From: Bisgaardia hudsonensis
GTDB lineage: Bacteria; Pseudomonadota; Gammaproteobacteria; Enterobacterales; Pasteurellaceae
Assembly (NCBI RefSeq): GCF_004345785.1
Contig: NZ_SLXI01000004.1
Location: 62,001-126,000, forward strand
Length of the DNA: 64,000 nucleotides
Reading direction: 5' to 3'
Shown: in pieces, positions 28,895-38,385 of the stretch
How positions within the stretch are numbered: position 1 is the stretch's first letter
How the letters are laid out: each line of letters opens with the position of its first letter
Made by a program: the position numbers and the translations under genes
Notes under the pieces: model-generated
What the model was told of the DNA's origin: nothing
The model's database searches: none
Seen by the model: only the letters and a program-made list of their open reading frames with translations

Positions 28895-30661
28895 ATGGCC
28901 CAATTCAAATTTACTCCAGTAAAAATCGGTATTCGTCCAACTATTGATGGTCGTCGTGAAGGTGTTCGTGAATCTTTAGAAGATCAAACAATGAATATGG
29001 CAAAATCTGTTGCAACATTACTTGAAAGTACGGTTCGTCATACTGATGGTTCTTTTGTGGAATGTGTTATTGGTGATACTTGTATTGGTGGTGTAACTGA
29101 AGCTGCTGCTTGTGCAGAAAAATTTAAATTGAATAATGTAGGGCTAACAATCACGGTTACTCCATGTTGGTGTTATGGTTCTGAAACTATTGATATGGAC
29201 CCTCATATGCCAAAAGCTATTTGGGGTTTTAATGGTACAGAACGTCCAGGAGCAGTTTATCTTGCCGCTGCACTTGCAGGGCATTCACAAATGGGGTTGC
29301 CAGCATTTTCTATTTATGGCACAGAAGTGCAAGAAGCCGATGACACCACAATTCCAGAAGATGTAAAAGAAAAATTATTACGTTTTGCTCGAGCAGGTCT
29401 TGCGGTTGCGACTATTCGTGGTAAATCTTATTTATCAATTGGTTCTGTATCAATGGGGATTGCGGGATCGATTGTTAATCAACCGTTCTTCCAAGAGTAT
29501 CTTGGTATGCGTAACGAATATGTCGATATGACAGAGATTAAACGTCGTTTAGATCGTGAAATTTATGATCCTGAAGAAGTGAAATTGGCGTTATCTTGGG
29601 TGAAACAATATTGCAAAGATGGTGTTGATGTAAATAGCCCAGAAAATCAAAGAACACCAGCTGAACGTGAAGAACTTTGGGAAAATGTGGTTAAGATGAC
29701 TATTATTGCTCGTGATTTAATGGTTAGCAATCCAAGATTAGCTGAACTTAATTATGGGGAAGAAGCACTTGGCCACAATGCCATTGCCGCAGGTTTCCAA
29801 GGTCAACGCCATTGGACAGATCACCTTCCTAACGGTGATTTTATGGAAGCCATGCTCAATTCTACTTACGATTGGAATGGTGTACGTCCTCCTTATATTC
29901 TTGCTACAGAAAATGACTCTTTAAATGGCGTTTGTATGTTATTGGGACACCAATTAACAGGGCAGGCACAAATCTTTGCTGATGTTCGCACTTATTGGAG
30001 CCAAGATTCTGTTGAAAGAGTAACGGGTTATCGACCTGAAGTTGGTTTTATCCATTTAGTTAACTCTGGTTCAGCAGCATTAGATGGAACAGGTCAACAT
30101 ACTGATAAAAATGGTAATCCAGTGATTAAACCAGCTTGGGAAGTAACAGAAGAAGATGGTAAACGCTGTTTAGCTAATACGACTTGGTGCCCTGCGGTGC
30201 ATGAATATTTCCGTGGAGGCGGTTTATCTTCTCAATATTTAACTAAAGGTGGTATGCCGTTCACAATGCACCGTATCAATATTATTAAAGGTGTTGGTCC
30301 TGTATTACAAATAGCGGAAGGCTGGTCTATTGATTTACCAGAAAATGTTCATGATATTTTAAATAAACGCACAAATGAAACTTGGCCTACAACTTGGTTT
30401 ACTCCTCGTTTAACAGGTAAAGGCGCATTTAAAGATGTTTATTCTGTAATGGCAAACTGGGGAGCCAATCACTGTGTCGCTACATTTGGTCATGTTGGTG
30501 CCGATCTAATTACTCTTGCTTCAATGTTGCGTATTCCTGTTTGTATGCACAATGTTGAAGATGACAAAGTATTCCGCCCAAGTACTTGGAGTGCTTTTGG
30601 TCAGGATAAAGAGGGGCAAGATTACCGCGCTTGCAGTAACTTTGGACCACTTTATAAATAA
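28895..30661 (+). CDS. fucI: L-fucose isomerase
   Basis: Converts L-fucose to L-fuculose (Mn-dependent ketol isomerase), first intracellular step of fucose catabolism. The 588-residue protein (E. coli FucI 591) begins [20 protein letters not shown] and has the family blocks [40 protein letters not shown] and the metal-ligand regions [18 protein letters not shown] and [26 protein letters not shown] precedes the ATG. It is first in the fucIKUA cluster, behind a CRP site. Confidence 0.97.
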   Translation: MAQFKFTPVKIGIRPTIDGRREGVRESLEDQTMNMAKSVATLLESTVRHTDGSFVECVIGDTCIGGVTEAAACAEKFKLNNVGLTITVTPCWCYGSETIDMDPHMPKAIWGFNGTERPGAVYLAAALAGHSQMGLPAFSIYGTEVQEADDTTIPEDVKEKLLRFARAGLAVATIRGKSYLSIGSVSMGIAGSIVNQPFFQEYLGMRNEYVDMTEIKRRLDREIYDPEEVKLALSWVKQYCKDGVDVNSPENQRTPAEREELWENVVKMTIIARDLMVSNPRLAELNYGEEALGHNAIAAGFQGQRHWTDHLPNGDFMEAMLNSTYDWNGVRPPYILATENDSLNGVCMLLGHQLTGQAQIFADVRTYWSQDSVERVTGYRPEVGFIHLVNSGSAALDGTGQHTDKNGNPVIKPAWEVTEEDGKRCLANTTWCPAVHEYFRGGGLSSQYLTKGGMPFTMHRINIIKGVGPVLQIAEGWSIDLPENVHDILNKRTNETWPTTWFTPRLTGKGAFKDVYSVMANWGANHCVATFGHVGADLITLASMLRIPVCMHNVEDDKVFRPSTWSAFGQDKEGQDYRACSNFGPLYK

Positions 30662-30671
30662 TATTATTAAA

Positions 30672-30705
30672 AAAGTGCGGTTAAATTCTACCGCACTTTA
30701 TTTAA
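30672..30705. terminator. Inverted pair of uptake signals forming a hairpin between fucI and fucK
   Basis: Two perfect 9-mer uptake signals in opposite orientation (30673-30681 and 30690-30698) form a perfect 10-bp stem AAAGTGCGGT/ACCGCACTTT with an 8-base loop. ATTTAAGTTTTTTA follows on the plus strand. It could attenuate transcription between fucI and the rest of the operon. Confidence 0.65.
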
Positions 30706-30747
30706 GTTTTTTATTTGCCTGTCTAGCTCTTTTTTGGGGGAATTAAA

Positions 30748-32208
30748 ATGGCTTTAGCTTTAATTTTTGACTGTGGCGCAACAAATATACGGACTATCGC
30801 TATTGATGAAAAAGGAAAAATCGTTGCCTCTCATCATATTGCTAATAATACTCAAGCTGGCTTAGAGAACGAGCAATTTCGTATTTGGGATTTTGAGGAA
30901 ATCTGGCAGAAATTACTAATTTGTGCTGAAAATACTATAACTAATTTAAATAAACAACATATTGATTTAAAAAATATTATTGGTATTGCTGTAACCACAT
31001 TTGGTGTTGATGGTGCACCTTTTGATGAAAAAGGGCATCAACTCTATCCTATCATTTCTTGGAAATGCCCACGCACATTGCCTGTTATGGCAAATTTAGC
31101 TAAATACCTAGATGTTGAAGCACTATATAAACGTAATGGTATTGGTCAATATAGTTTCAATACGTTGTTTAAATTGCTTTGGTTAAAAGAAAATAAACCA
31201 GATATTTTCACTAAGATGGATAAATTTGTGTTTATTTCTTCAATGATCAGTCAACGTTTAACAGGTGTATTTACTACCGATCGTACGATGGCTGGAACCT
31301 CAATGATGACAAATTTAGCAACTAATGACTGGGATGAGGAAGTGTTAGCAGTTTTAGGATTAACAAAAGATCATTTTCCACCAATGGTTAATGCAGGTGA
31401 AAAGATTGGTCATTTAACTCATTCATTAGCTGAGAAATTTGGCTTAAATAAAATTCCTGTTATCTCTGCTGGTCATGATACTCAATTTGCTGTTTTTGGC
31501 TCTGGAGCCGGGTTAAATCAACCTGTTTTAAGTTCTGGTACTTGGGAAATTTTGATGGCTCGTACAGAAAAAGCAGAGCCACATATTGAATTTGTCCCTC
31601 AAGGGTTAACTACTGAATTTGATGCGCAACATCATTGTTTCAATCCTGCTGTACAGTGGGTTGGTTCAGGTGTTATGGAATGGATTGGTAAGTTATTTTT
31701 TGTGGATGTAGTCGGGTCAGATAATTATTATCCTGCCATGATTTCTTCAGGAGAAGCCGTTCCTGTTGGTTCAAATGGAATTCGTTTTAACGGAACATTC
31801 TCGGCGACGGATAAACCTATTGGACTAGGTAGCATAACTGGACTATCAATGCATAATCAACGTGGGCAAATTTATCGTGCCGCCTTGGAATATATGGCGT
31901 TACAACTCAAGAATGGATTGAATGTATTACAACAAGTTAGTCATTTTGAGGCAGAGAGTTTAATTTGTGTTGGTGGTGGTTCAAAGAATAAATTGTGGAA
32001 CCAAATTAGAGCTGATGTTTTGGGATTGCCTTTAGATATTGTTGATGTTGCTGAAAGTACAGTTCTTGGTGCAGCAATGTTTACATTTGCTGGCGTAGGC
32101 TTATTTACGAATGTTGATCAAGCACAACAACAAATGCGACCAAATAAACAGCGTATTTATCCATCAGAGAATACTGTTGCTTATCAGCAATGGTTAAGAG
32201 AAATGTAG
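30748..32208 (+). CDS. fucK: L-fuculokinase
   Basis: Phosphorylates L-fuculose to L-fuculose-1-phosphate. The 486-residue FGGY-family kinase begins MALALIFDCGATNIRTIAID (N-terminal phosphate motif), then GIAVTTFGVDGAPFDEKG, the second FGGY block ISAGHDTQFAVFGSG, and C-terminal LICVGGGSKNKLWNQIRADVLGLPLDIV. GGGGGAATTAAA precedes the ATG. Length matches H. influenzae/E. coli FucK (about 470-485). Confidence 0.95.
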   Translation: MALALIFDCGATNIRTIAIDEKGKIVASHHIANNTQAGLENEQFRIWDFEEIWQKLLICAENTITNLNKQHIDLKNIIGIAVTTFGVDGAPFDEKGHQLYPIISWKCPRTLPVMANLAKYLDVEALYKRNGIGQYSFNTLFKLLWLKENKPDIFTKMDKFVFISSMISQRLTGVFTTDRTMAGTSMMTNLATNDWDEEVLAVLGLTKDHFPPMVNAGEKIGHLTHSLAEKFGLNKIPVISAGHDTQFAVFGSGAGLNQPVLSSGTWEILMARTEKAEPHIEFVPQGLTTEFDAQHHCFNPAVQWVGSGVMEWIGKLFFVDVVGSDNYYPAMISSGEAVPVGSNGIRFNGTFSATDKPIGLGSITGLSMHNQRGQIYRAALEYMALQLKNGLNVLQQVSHFEAESLICVGGGSKNKLWNQIRADVLGLPLDIVDVAESTVLGAAMFTFAGVGLFTNVDQAQQQMRPNKQRIYPSENTVAYQQWLREM

Positions 32209-32245
32209 ATCTATTTTTATTCAATTTTAATGAAAGAGGTTTTCT

Positions 32246-32680
32246 ATGTTAAAAGGTATTCATCCCGCTTTATCACCAGAGTTATTAAAAATCTTAGCAG
32301 AAATGGGACACGGTGATGAGCTCGTGTTGTCCGATGCTCATTTCCCTGCCCATCAATTACATCATAAAGTTATTCGAGCTGATGGTTTAGGTGTGGATAC
32401 ATTATTAAAAGCAATTAGTCCATTATTTGAATTTGACGCTTATGTCGAAGCACCTTTAATTATGATGCAAGCTGTTGAAGGTGATTCATTGGATCCAAGC
32501 GTTGAAGAACGTTATCTAAATGCGATTCGTTCTAGTGTAGGTAATGTACCTAATTTAACCCGAATTGATCGCTTTGCTTTTTATGATCGTGCTAAGCAAG
32601 CTTATGCAGTGGTTATTTCAGGTGAAACCGCGAAATACGGAAATATCATTATCAAAAAAGGTGTAACACCATTAGTTTAA
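32246..32680 (+). CDS. fucU: L-fucose mutarotase
   Basis: Interconverts alpha and beta anomers of L-fucose. The 144-residue protein begins [27 protein letters not shown] and has [16 protein letters not shown], with the catalytic His of the FucU/RbsD family, and [19 protein letters not shown]. Spacing to fucK is 37 bases and to fucA 24, consistent with one operon. Confidence 0.95.
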   Translation: MLKGIHPALSPELLKILAEMGHGDELVLSDAHFPAHQLHHKVIRADGLGVDTLLKAISPLFEFDAYVEAPLIMMQAVEGDSLDPSVEERYLNAIRSSVGNVPNLTRIDRFAFYDRAKQAYAVVISGETAKYGNIIIKKGVTPLV

Positions 32681-32704
32681 TTAGTTTTATTTGAGGTACT
32701 AAAA

Positions 32705-33352
32705 ATGAACAGAAAAGAATTATCTAGAAAAATTATTGATACTTGCTTGGAAATGACCAGACTTGGTTTAAATCAAGGTACAGCAGGTAACGTTAGTGTG
32801 CGTTATCAAGATGGAATGTTGATTACCCCAACAGGCACACCCTATGAAATGCTTACGGAAGATAGCATTGTTTATGTAGATAAAAATGGTAAATATGAAG
32901 AAGGAAAACTTCCTTCAAGTGAATGGCATTTCCACCTTGCTGTATATGAAGCACGTTCTGATGTTGATGCTGTTGTTCATAATCACGCACTAAATTGTGC
33001 GGCAGTTTCTATTTTAGAAAAACCGATTCCACCTATTCATTATATGATTGCTGTTGGTGGAACGGATCACATTCCTTGTGTTCCTTATGCCACTTTTGGT
33101 ACGCATAAATTAGCGGAATATGTGAAAGAGGGGATTAAAGAAAGTAAAGCAATTTTGCTTGCTCATCATGGCTTAATTGCTGCAGAAAAAAATCTCGATA
33201 AAGCCTTGTGGTTAGCACACGAAGTAGAAGTATTGGCAAGTTGGTATATTAAGTTATTAGGGACAAATCAACCTATTCCAGTTCTTCCAAAAGAAGAAAT
33301 GGACGTCGTTTTAGGTAAATTTAAATCTTACGGATTACGTATCGAAGAGTAA
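32705..33352 (+). CDS. fucA: L-fuculose-phosphate aldolase
   Basis: Class II, zinc-dependent aldolase that cleaves L-fuculose-1-phosphate to L-lactaldehyde and DHAP. The 215-residue protein (215 in E. coli) has LNQGTAGNVSVRYQDGMLITPTG, ESVEWHFHLAV-like SEWHFHLAVYEAR with the catalytic Glu and His, HNHALNCAAVS (zinc ligands His92/94 in E. coli numbering) and LLAHHGLIA (third His). Product lactaldehyde is handled by FucO encoded downstream. Confidence 0.96.
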   Translation: MNRKELSRKIIDTCLEMTRLGLNQGTAGNVSVRYQDGMLITPTGTPYEMLTEDSIVYVDKNGKYEEGKLPSSEWHFHLAVYEARSDVDAVVHNHALNCAAVSILEKPIPPIHYMIAVGGTDHIPCVPYATFGTHKLAEYVKEGIKESKAILLAHHGLIAAEKNLDKALWLAHEVEVLASWYIKLLGTNQPIPVLPKEEMDVVLGKFKSYGLRIEE

Positions 33353-33373
33353 CTAATCGAATGGGAGTAAATT

Positions 33374-34906
33374 ATGTCACCAAATGAAATATTACTCACA
33401 ATGCGACATATTAGTAAAGGTTTTGCTGGTGTTCAAGCGTTGAAAGATGTTCAGCTGACCTTAAGAAAAGGTGAAGTACATGCTTTGATGGGAGAAAATG
33501 GCGCCGGAAAATCAACATTGATGAAATGTATGATAGGTGTTTATCAAGCAGATGAGGGGGAAATCATCTATAAAGGCGAAAAAGTTAATTTTTCCTCTGT
33601 CCTTGATGCACAGCATGCTGGTATTAGTATGATTTTCCAAGAATTAAATTTAATTCCCCACTTAACTGTTGCTGAAAATATTTTTTTTGCACGAGAGCCA
33701 ATTCATCTAGGTATGGTGGATAAACAAAAAATGATAAAAGAATCGGCTAAAATTTTATCATTATTTGATATTGATGTTAGTCCCACAGACGAAGTGCGAA
33801 CATTACCAGTAGCTAAGCAACAAATGGTTGAAATAGCAAAAGCACTTTCTTTTGATGTTGAAGTTCTTATTATGGACGAGCCAACTTCAGCGTTAACAGA
33901 AAAAGAAATTGATAAACTATTTGAATTGGTCAATAAACTTAAAGATAAGGGAGTAAGTATTGTTTATATCTCCCATAGAATGGAAGAGTTAAAACGTATT
34001 TGTGATCACATCACTATTTTCCGTGATGGTACCTATGTTTCAGATCATCCTTTTAAAGAAATAACAATGGATGAGATCATCACTAAGATGGTTGGTCGTT
34101 CTTTAGATAATCATTTCCCTCCCAAAACAGCAGTTATTGAAGATGACATTATTCTATCAATTATGAATGCTGAACGTTATGGTGTTTTTGAACCACTTAA
34201 TTTTGACTTACGAAAAGGCGAGATACTAGGTATTACAGGGCTTGTTGGCGCTAAGCGAACAGAGCTTGCTAGGGCAATATTTGGTGCTGATCCATTAGAT
34301 GGTGGAGAAATTTATGTTCACCATAAAAAAGTATCAATTAAAGATCCGTCTGATGCGATTAAGGCGGGAATAGCCTATTTATCTGAAGATAGAAAATTAA
34401 ATGGTGTCGCCGTCAGAATGACTATTCGTGAAAATATTACGATGGCTTCTTTAGATAAAGTCTCTAATCAAATAGGGGTGATTTCTTATACTGATGAAGA
34501 AAAAGCATCTAAAACTTTTATTGATAAGATGGAGATTAAAACACCAACAATAGAGCAATTAGTTAATAATCTTAGTGGTGGTAATCAACAAAAAGTGGTT
34601 ATTGGTAAGTGGTTGTTTAGAGAAGCGACGGTAATGATTTTTGATGAGCCTACAAGAGGAATTGATGTTGGTGCTAAATATGCGATTTATCAATTATTAG
34701 ATGAATTAGCTGCAAATGGTGTAGGTGTTATTATGATTTCTTCAGAGTTACCCGAAATTTTAGGCATTTCTGACAGAGTTATTGTGATGAGAGAGGGGCG
34801 TATGACCGGTATGCTTGAAACTAAAAAAACTAATCAAGAAGAGATTATGCATTATGCGACAGGTGTAAAAAATATGTTTGTTAATGAATATGGGGGGCTT
34901 AAATGA
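33374..34906 (+). CDS. Sugar ABC transporter ATP-binding protein (RbsA/MglA type), putative L-fucose importer
   Basis: Duplicated ATPase of a carbohydrate-uptake-2 transporter. The 510-residue protein has two ABC domains: the first with Walker A MGENGAGKSTL, ABC-like LPVAKQQMVEIAKAL and Walker B VLIMDEPTSAL; the second with a degenerate Walker A GLVGAKRTELA, signature LSGGNQQKVVIGKWL and MIFDEPTRGIDVGA. A degenerate second Walker A is normal in RbsA. It lies in the fucose operon and overlaps the next permease gene (ATGA), so I infer fucose or a related 6-deoxy sugar as substrate. Confidence 0.92.
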   Translation: MSPNEILLTMRHISKGFAGVQALKDVQLTLRKGEVHALMGENGAGKSTLMKCMIGVYQADEGEIIYKGEKVNFSSVLDAQHAGISMIFQELNLIPHLTVAENIFFAREPIHLGMVDKQKMIKESAKILSLFDIDVSPTDEVRTLPVAKQQMVEIAKALSFDVEVLIMDEPTSALTEKEIDKLFELVNKLKDKGVSIVYISHRMEELKRICDHITIFRDGTYVSDHPFKEITMDEIITKMVGRSLDNHFPPKTAVIEDDIILSIMNAERYGVFEPLNFDLRKGEILGITGLVGAKRTELARAIFGADPLDGGEIYVHHKKVSIKDPSDAIKAGIAYLSEDRKLNGVAVRMTIRENITMASLDKVSNQIGVISYTDEEKASKTFIDKMEIKTPTIEQLVNNLSGGNQQKVVIGKWLFREATVMIFDEPTRGIDVGAKYAIYQLLDELAANGVGVIMISSELPEILGISDRVIVMREGRMTGMLETKKTNQEEIMHYATGVKNMFVNEYGGLK

Positions 34907-35931
34907 CTGATCAACAAAAAGAAATGTTAAGAAAAATTGCATCTTTAGCGGGATTATTACTACTGGTTTTAGTTTTTAGCTTCACTAATGAGTATTTTTT
35001 TACAGTAAATAATATTCTAACCGTTGGATTGCAAACTTCAACAATAACCTTAATTGGTATTGGTGCAACCGTTGTTATTTTGACAGGTGGTATTGACTTA
35101 AGTACCGGCTCTGTTGTTGCATTATCTGGTGTGGCAGCTGCAATGGTAGTGAATGCAGGTGTACCTGTTCCACTAGGCATCATGTTTGGTGTAATTGTTG
35201 GTGGATTATGTGGTTTTACTAATGGTATTGTTGTTACGGTATTAAGATTACCACCATTTATTGCAACGCTAGGTATGATGATGGTTGCTAGAGGTTTAGC
35301 CCTTTATATCACTAATGCCGCACCAGTTTCAGGTATGCCAGAAAGTTTTGGTGAGTTAGGAAATGGTGCATTATTCAGAGTAGTAGAAGAAGGGGCGAAT
35401 GGCTTCCCTATCGTTAAATTTCCAGGTATTCCATATCCAGTCATTATAATGATTTTTGTAGTTATTTTATTTGCTTTTGCTTTATCTAAATTAAAAACAG
35501 GACGTTATATTTATGCGATTGGTTCAAATGAAGAAGCGGCTCGTTTGTCTGGAATTAAAACAAATAAAGTAAAAAATTATGCTTATATTGCAAGTGGATT
35601 ATTATCAGGTTTAGCTGGTGTTATTCTTGCTTCTCGTTTGATTACCGCACAGCCAAATGGGGGTATAGCTTATGAGTTAGATGCAATAGCAAGTGCAGTA
35701 GTGGGAGGAACTTCATTATCAGGTGGGATTGGAACAATTCCCGGAACGTTAATAGGTTCTTTTATTATTGGAGTGTTACGTAATGGTTTAAATATGAATG
35801 GCGTTTCCGCATTCGTTCAACAAATTATTATCGGCCTTGTTATTATCGTTACTGTAGCATTAGATCAACTTCGTCAAGTTAAGAAAACTAAAAAAACTCA
35901 ACCTACACAAAAACAGGAGAAATTAAAATGA
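34903..35931 (+). CDS. Sugar ABC transporter permease (RbsC type), putative L-fucose importer
   Basis: Membrane subunit of the importer. The 342-residue protein has about eight to ten hydrophobic helices and CUT2 features: NNILTVGLQTSTITLIGIGATVVILTGGIDLSTGSVVALSG and EAARLSGIKTNKVKNYAYIASGLLSGLAGVI, a cytoplasmic coupling loop. Start overlaps the ATPase stop (GGGGGGCTTAAATGA) and its stop overlaps the binding-protein ATG, indicating translational coupling within rbsA-C-B-type order. Confidence 0.9.
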   Translation: MTDQQKEMLRKIASLAGLLLLVLVFSFTNEYFFTVNNILTVGLQTSTITLIGIGATVVILTGGIDLSTGSVVALSGVAAAMVVNAGVPVPLGIMFGVIVGGLCGFTNGIVVTVLRLPPFIATLGMMMVARGLALYITNAAPVSGMPESFGELGNGALFRVVEEGANGFPIVKFPGIPYPVIIMIFVVILFAFALSKLKTGRYIYAIGSNEEAARLSGIKTNKVKNYAYIASGLLSGLAGVILASRLITAQPNGGIAYELDAIASAVVGGTSLSGGIGTIPGTLIGSFIIGVLRNGLNMNGVSAFVQQIIIGLVIIVTVALDQLRQVKKTKKTQPTQKQEKLK

Positions 35932-36884
35932 AAAAATTAACTGTAATTAGTGCTGCTATTTTAGGTTTATCAACTCTGTTTGTATCATCTGCAACGTTTG
36001 CAAAGACAAATGAAATTGCAGTAATCGTAAAATCAGAAAACTCTAACTTCTGGCAAAATGTTAAAAAGGGTGCGTTAGCGGCAGAGAAAGAACTTGGTGG
36101 AAAATATAAAGTTTCTTTTCAAGGACCACAAGCTGAAACAGCGATTGATGAAGAAGTGAATATGGTAAAAAATGCAATTAACCGTGATGTTGCGGGTATT
36201 GTATTAGCTGCATCAGATCCAAATGCATTAATTCAACCAGTTAAGGAAGCTTTCCAACATGCTATTCCTGTCGTTATTATTGATTCTGGTATTAATAGTG
36301 ATGGTAAATATTATCAATCTTATCTTGCAACAGATAATTATGCAGCGGGCAAATTAGCCGCTGAAAAATTATTAGCTGAATTAAAAGGTAAAGGTGGTAA
36401 AGTTGGGGTGATGTCTTATACGCCTGGTTCAGATAGTGCAATCAAACGTGGTGGTGGCTTTGTTGATGCAGTAAAAGCTCAAAAAGGTATTGATGTTTTA
36501 GAGACTCGTTATTCTCAATCAGATATGACGTTGGCATTAAACCAAACTACAGATGTGTTGGCATCTAACCCAGAACTAGTGGCAATGTTTGGGGCAAATG
36601 AACCTACAGCAGTAGGTATGGCTCGAGCCATTAAAGAAAAAGGTTATGCTGGTAAAATTGTTGCCGTTGGCTTTGATGGGAATAAAGCATTACAAGACTT
36701 TGTCAGAGATGGAACATTAAATGGTATTGTTGTTCAATCTTCTTATCAAATGGGCTTTAAAGGTGTGAATACTATTGATCGTATCTTGAAAGGTGAAAAA
36801 GTTGAAAAATTCATTGATACTGGCGTTGTTTACGTAACTAAAGACAATATTGATTCAGAAGAAGCACAGGGCGTACTTTACTAA
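35928..36884 (+). CDS. Sugar ABC transporter substrate-binding protein (RbsB type), putative L-fucose importer
   Basis: Periplasmic receptor of 318 residues with a signal peptide (about 1-26, ISAAILGLSTLFVSSATFA) and periplasmic-binding-protein type 1 fold: EIAVIVKSENSNFWQNVKKGA, AETAIDEEVNMVKNAI, IVLAASDPNALIQPV, and AVGFDGNKALQDFVRDGTLNG. The Asn/Phe/Trp and Asp/Asp positions seen in RbsB-type sugar pockets are present (SNFWQN, GFDGN). Ligand is inferred from the fucose neighbours. Confidence 0.9.
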   Translation: MKKLTVISAAILGLSTLFVSSATFAKTNEIAVIVKSENSNFWQNVKKGALAAEKELGGKYKVSFQGPQAETAIDEEVNMVKNAINRDVAGIVLAASDPNALIQPVKEAFQHAIPVVIIDSGINSDGKYYQSYLATDNYAAGKLAAEKLLAELKGKGGKVGVMSYTPGSDSAIKRGGGFVDAVKAQKGIDVLETRYSQSDMTLALNQTTDVLASNPELVAMFGANEPTAVGMARAIKEKGYAGKIVAVGFDGNKALQDFVRDGTLNGIVVQSSYQMGFKGVNTIDRILKGEKVEKFIDTGVVYVTKDNIDSEEAQGVLY

Positions 36885-36890
36885 AATTAA

Positions 36891-36922
36891 AAATGGCATA
36901 ATATTTCTTATGCCATTTCTTT
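36891..36922 (+). terminator. Intercistronic hairpin between binding protein and fucO
   Basis: Perfect 11-bp stem AAATGGCATAA/TTATGCCATTT, 6-base loop, followed by CTTTT. It could stabilise the upstream binding-protein mRNA or attenuate fucO, as found after many binding-protein genes. Confidence 0.7.
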
Positions 36923-36923
36923 T

Positions 36924-36968
36924 GAGAAATATTATTTTTGGAGAAATATTATTTTTGGAGAAATACTG
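36924..36968 (+). repeat. 17-base tandem repeat ahead of fucO
   Basis: GAGAAATATTATTTTTG at 36924-36940 and again at 36941-36957, with a third partial copy GAGAAATACTG at 36958-36968. Each junction makes a GGAG, so the Shine-Dalgarno-like motif is repeated. Only the last is at a usable distance from the fucO ATG at 36971. Confidence 0.9.
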
Positions 36969-36970
36969 TT

Positions 36971-38122
36971 ATGGCAAATAGAATGATTTTAAATGAAACG
37001 AGCTATCATGGAAAAGGTGCAATACAAAATATTATTACTGAAGCACAAGCTCGTGGTTTTAAGAAAGCTCTCGTGGTTACTGATAAAGATTTGGTGAAAT
37101 TTAAAGTAGCTGAAAAAGTGACCGCACTTTTAGATCAGGCAGGTCTTGCCTATGAGATTTTTGATGAAGTAAAAGCTAATCCTAGTGTTGATATTATTAA
37201 ACGTGGTGTAGCTAAATTTAAAGAAGTGGGGGCAGATTACTTGATTGCTATCGGTGGTGGCTCGCCTATTGATAGTTCAAAAGCGATAGGGATTATTATT
37301 AATAATCCAGAATTTAGTGATGTGTTGTCTTTAGAGGGGGTTGCACCAACTAAGAAAAAATCAGTTCCTGTTATTGCTGTTTCAACAACGGCAGGAACTG
37401 CCGCAGAAGTAACCATAAATTATGTAATTACTGATGAAGCTAAAAAACGTAAATTTGTATGTGTTGATGTGAATGATATTCCGACTGTCGCAATTGTTGA
37501 TCCTGATATGATGGCAAGTATGCCAAAAGGTTTAACCGCAGCCACAGGTATGGATGCTCTTACTCATGCGATTGAAGGCTATATTACTAAAGCGGCTTGG
37601 GAATTAACGGATGCGTTGCACTTAAAAGCAATAGAATTGATTTCTCGCCATTTGCGTAGTTCAGTTAATGGTGAGCCAGAAGGGCGTGAAGGTATGGCTT
37701 TAGGACAGTATGTTGCTGGTATGGGTTTTTCTAACGTTGGTTTAGGGGTTGTTCATAGTATGGCACACCCTTTATCTGCTTACTATGATACCCCTCATGG
37801 AATTGCAAATGCCGTGTTGTTACCTTATGTTATGGAATTTAACAAAAATTATACTGGTGAAAAATATCGTGAAATAGCTCGAGCAATGGGGGTTAAAGGT
37901 GTTGATGATATGTCGCAAGATGCATATCGAAATGCAGCAGTAGATGCAGTTAAACAACTTGCAAAAGATGTAGGTATTCCTGAAAAACTTTCTATGATTG
38001 GCGTTAAAGAAGAGGATTTACCTGCGCTTTCCATTGATGCGTTTAATGATGTTTGTACTGGCGGTAACCCAAGAGATTGTAATTCTGATGAAATTTTAGA
38101 GGTGTATAAAATTGCATTTTAG
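36971..38122 (+). CDS. fucO: Lactaldehyde reductase (L-1,2-propanediol oxidoreductase)
   Basis: Iron-dependent group III alcohol dehydrogenase that reduces L-lactaldehyde to 1,2-propanediol. The 383-residue protein (E. coli FucO 382-383) begins MANRMILNETSYHGKGAIQ, has the NAD motif IGGGSPIDSSKAIGI, and the metal site GMDALTHAIEGYITKAA and GVVHSMAHPLSAYYDTPHG. ATG 36971 is chosen over an upstream in-frame TTG at 36938 that lies in the tandem repeat. It completes fucose dissimilation after FucA. Confidence 0.95.
   Translation: MANRMILNETSYHGKGAIQNIITEAQARGFKKALVVTDKDLVKFKVAEKVTALLDQAGLAYEIFDEVKANPSVDIIKRGVAKFKEVGADYLIAIGGGSPIDSSKAIGIIINNPEFSDVLSLEGVAPTKKKSVPVIAVSTTAGTAAEVTINYVITDEAKKRKFVCVDVNDIPTVAIVDPDMMASMPKGLTAATGMDALTHAIEGYITKAAWELTDALHLKAIELISRHLRSSVNGEPEGREGMALGQYVAGMGFSNVGLGVVHSMAHPLSAYYDTPHGIANAVLLPYVMEFNKNYTGEKYREIARAMGVKGVDDMSQDAYRNAAVDAVKQLAKDVGIPEKLSMIGVKEEDLPALSIDAFNDVCTGGNPRDCNSDEILEVYKIAF
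37121..37129 (-). other. DNA uptake signal sequence (perfect 9-mer)
   Basis: ACCGCACTT inside fucO. Confidence 0.85.
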
Positions 38123-38171
38123 TTTTTATTATCAAGAATAGAAGTTAGCTTTATTTCTTTCATACTGTACT

Positions 38172-38220
38172 AATCTGATAGTTATTTATTTGAAAATCTA
38201 TAACTATCAGATTTTGTTAT
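38172..38220 (+). terminator. Terminator of the fucose operon
   Basis: Perfect 14-bp stem AATCTGATAGTTAT/ATAACTATCAGATT (38172-38185 with 38200-38213), 14-base loop, followed by TTGTTAT. Confidence 0.8.
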
Positions 38221-38294
38221 AATCTCGTCGTCAATTCATTATCCTATTAATATATAAGATAATTCTTTTAAAATTACTTACCTTTAGTAATACA

Positions 38295-38313
38295 AATGAT
38301 AATAATTGTTATT
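38295..38313. promoter_or_regulatory. Candidate Fur box upstream of the haem receptor
   Basis: AATGATAATAATTGTTATT. In the best register about 13 of 19 bases agree with GATAATGATAATCATTATC, and the two halves are near-inverted. It lies about 75 bases upstream of the TTG start, a usual place for an iron-regulated operator. Confidence 0.65.
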
Positions 38314-38385
38314 TGGATTGTTTTTCTTTGTATTTAGTATAGAATTACAAAATATTTTTGCTCAGATTATATTAAGGGGGTTATT

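Noticed and set aside
30516-30746. Open frame overlapping the end of fucI and the hairpin before fucK
   Set aside because: Shadow of fucI in another frame; runs through the uptake-signal hairpin.
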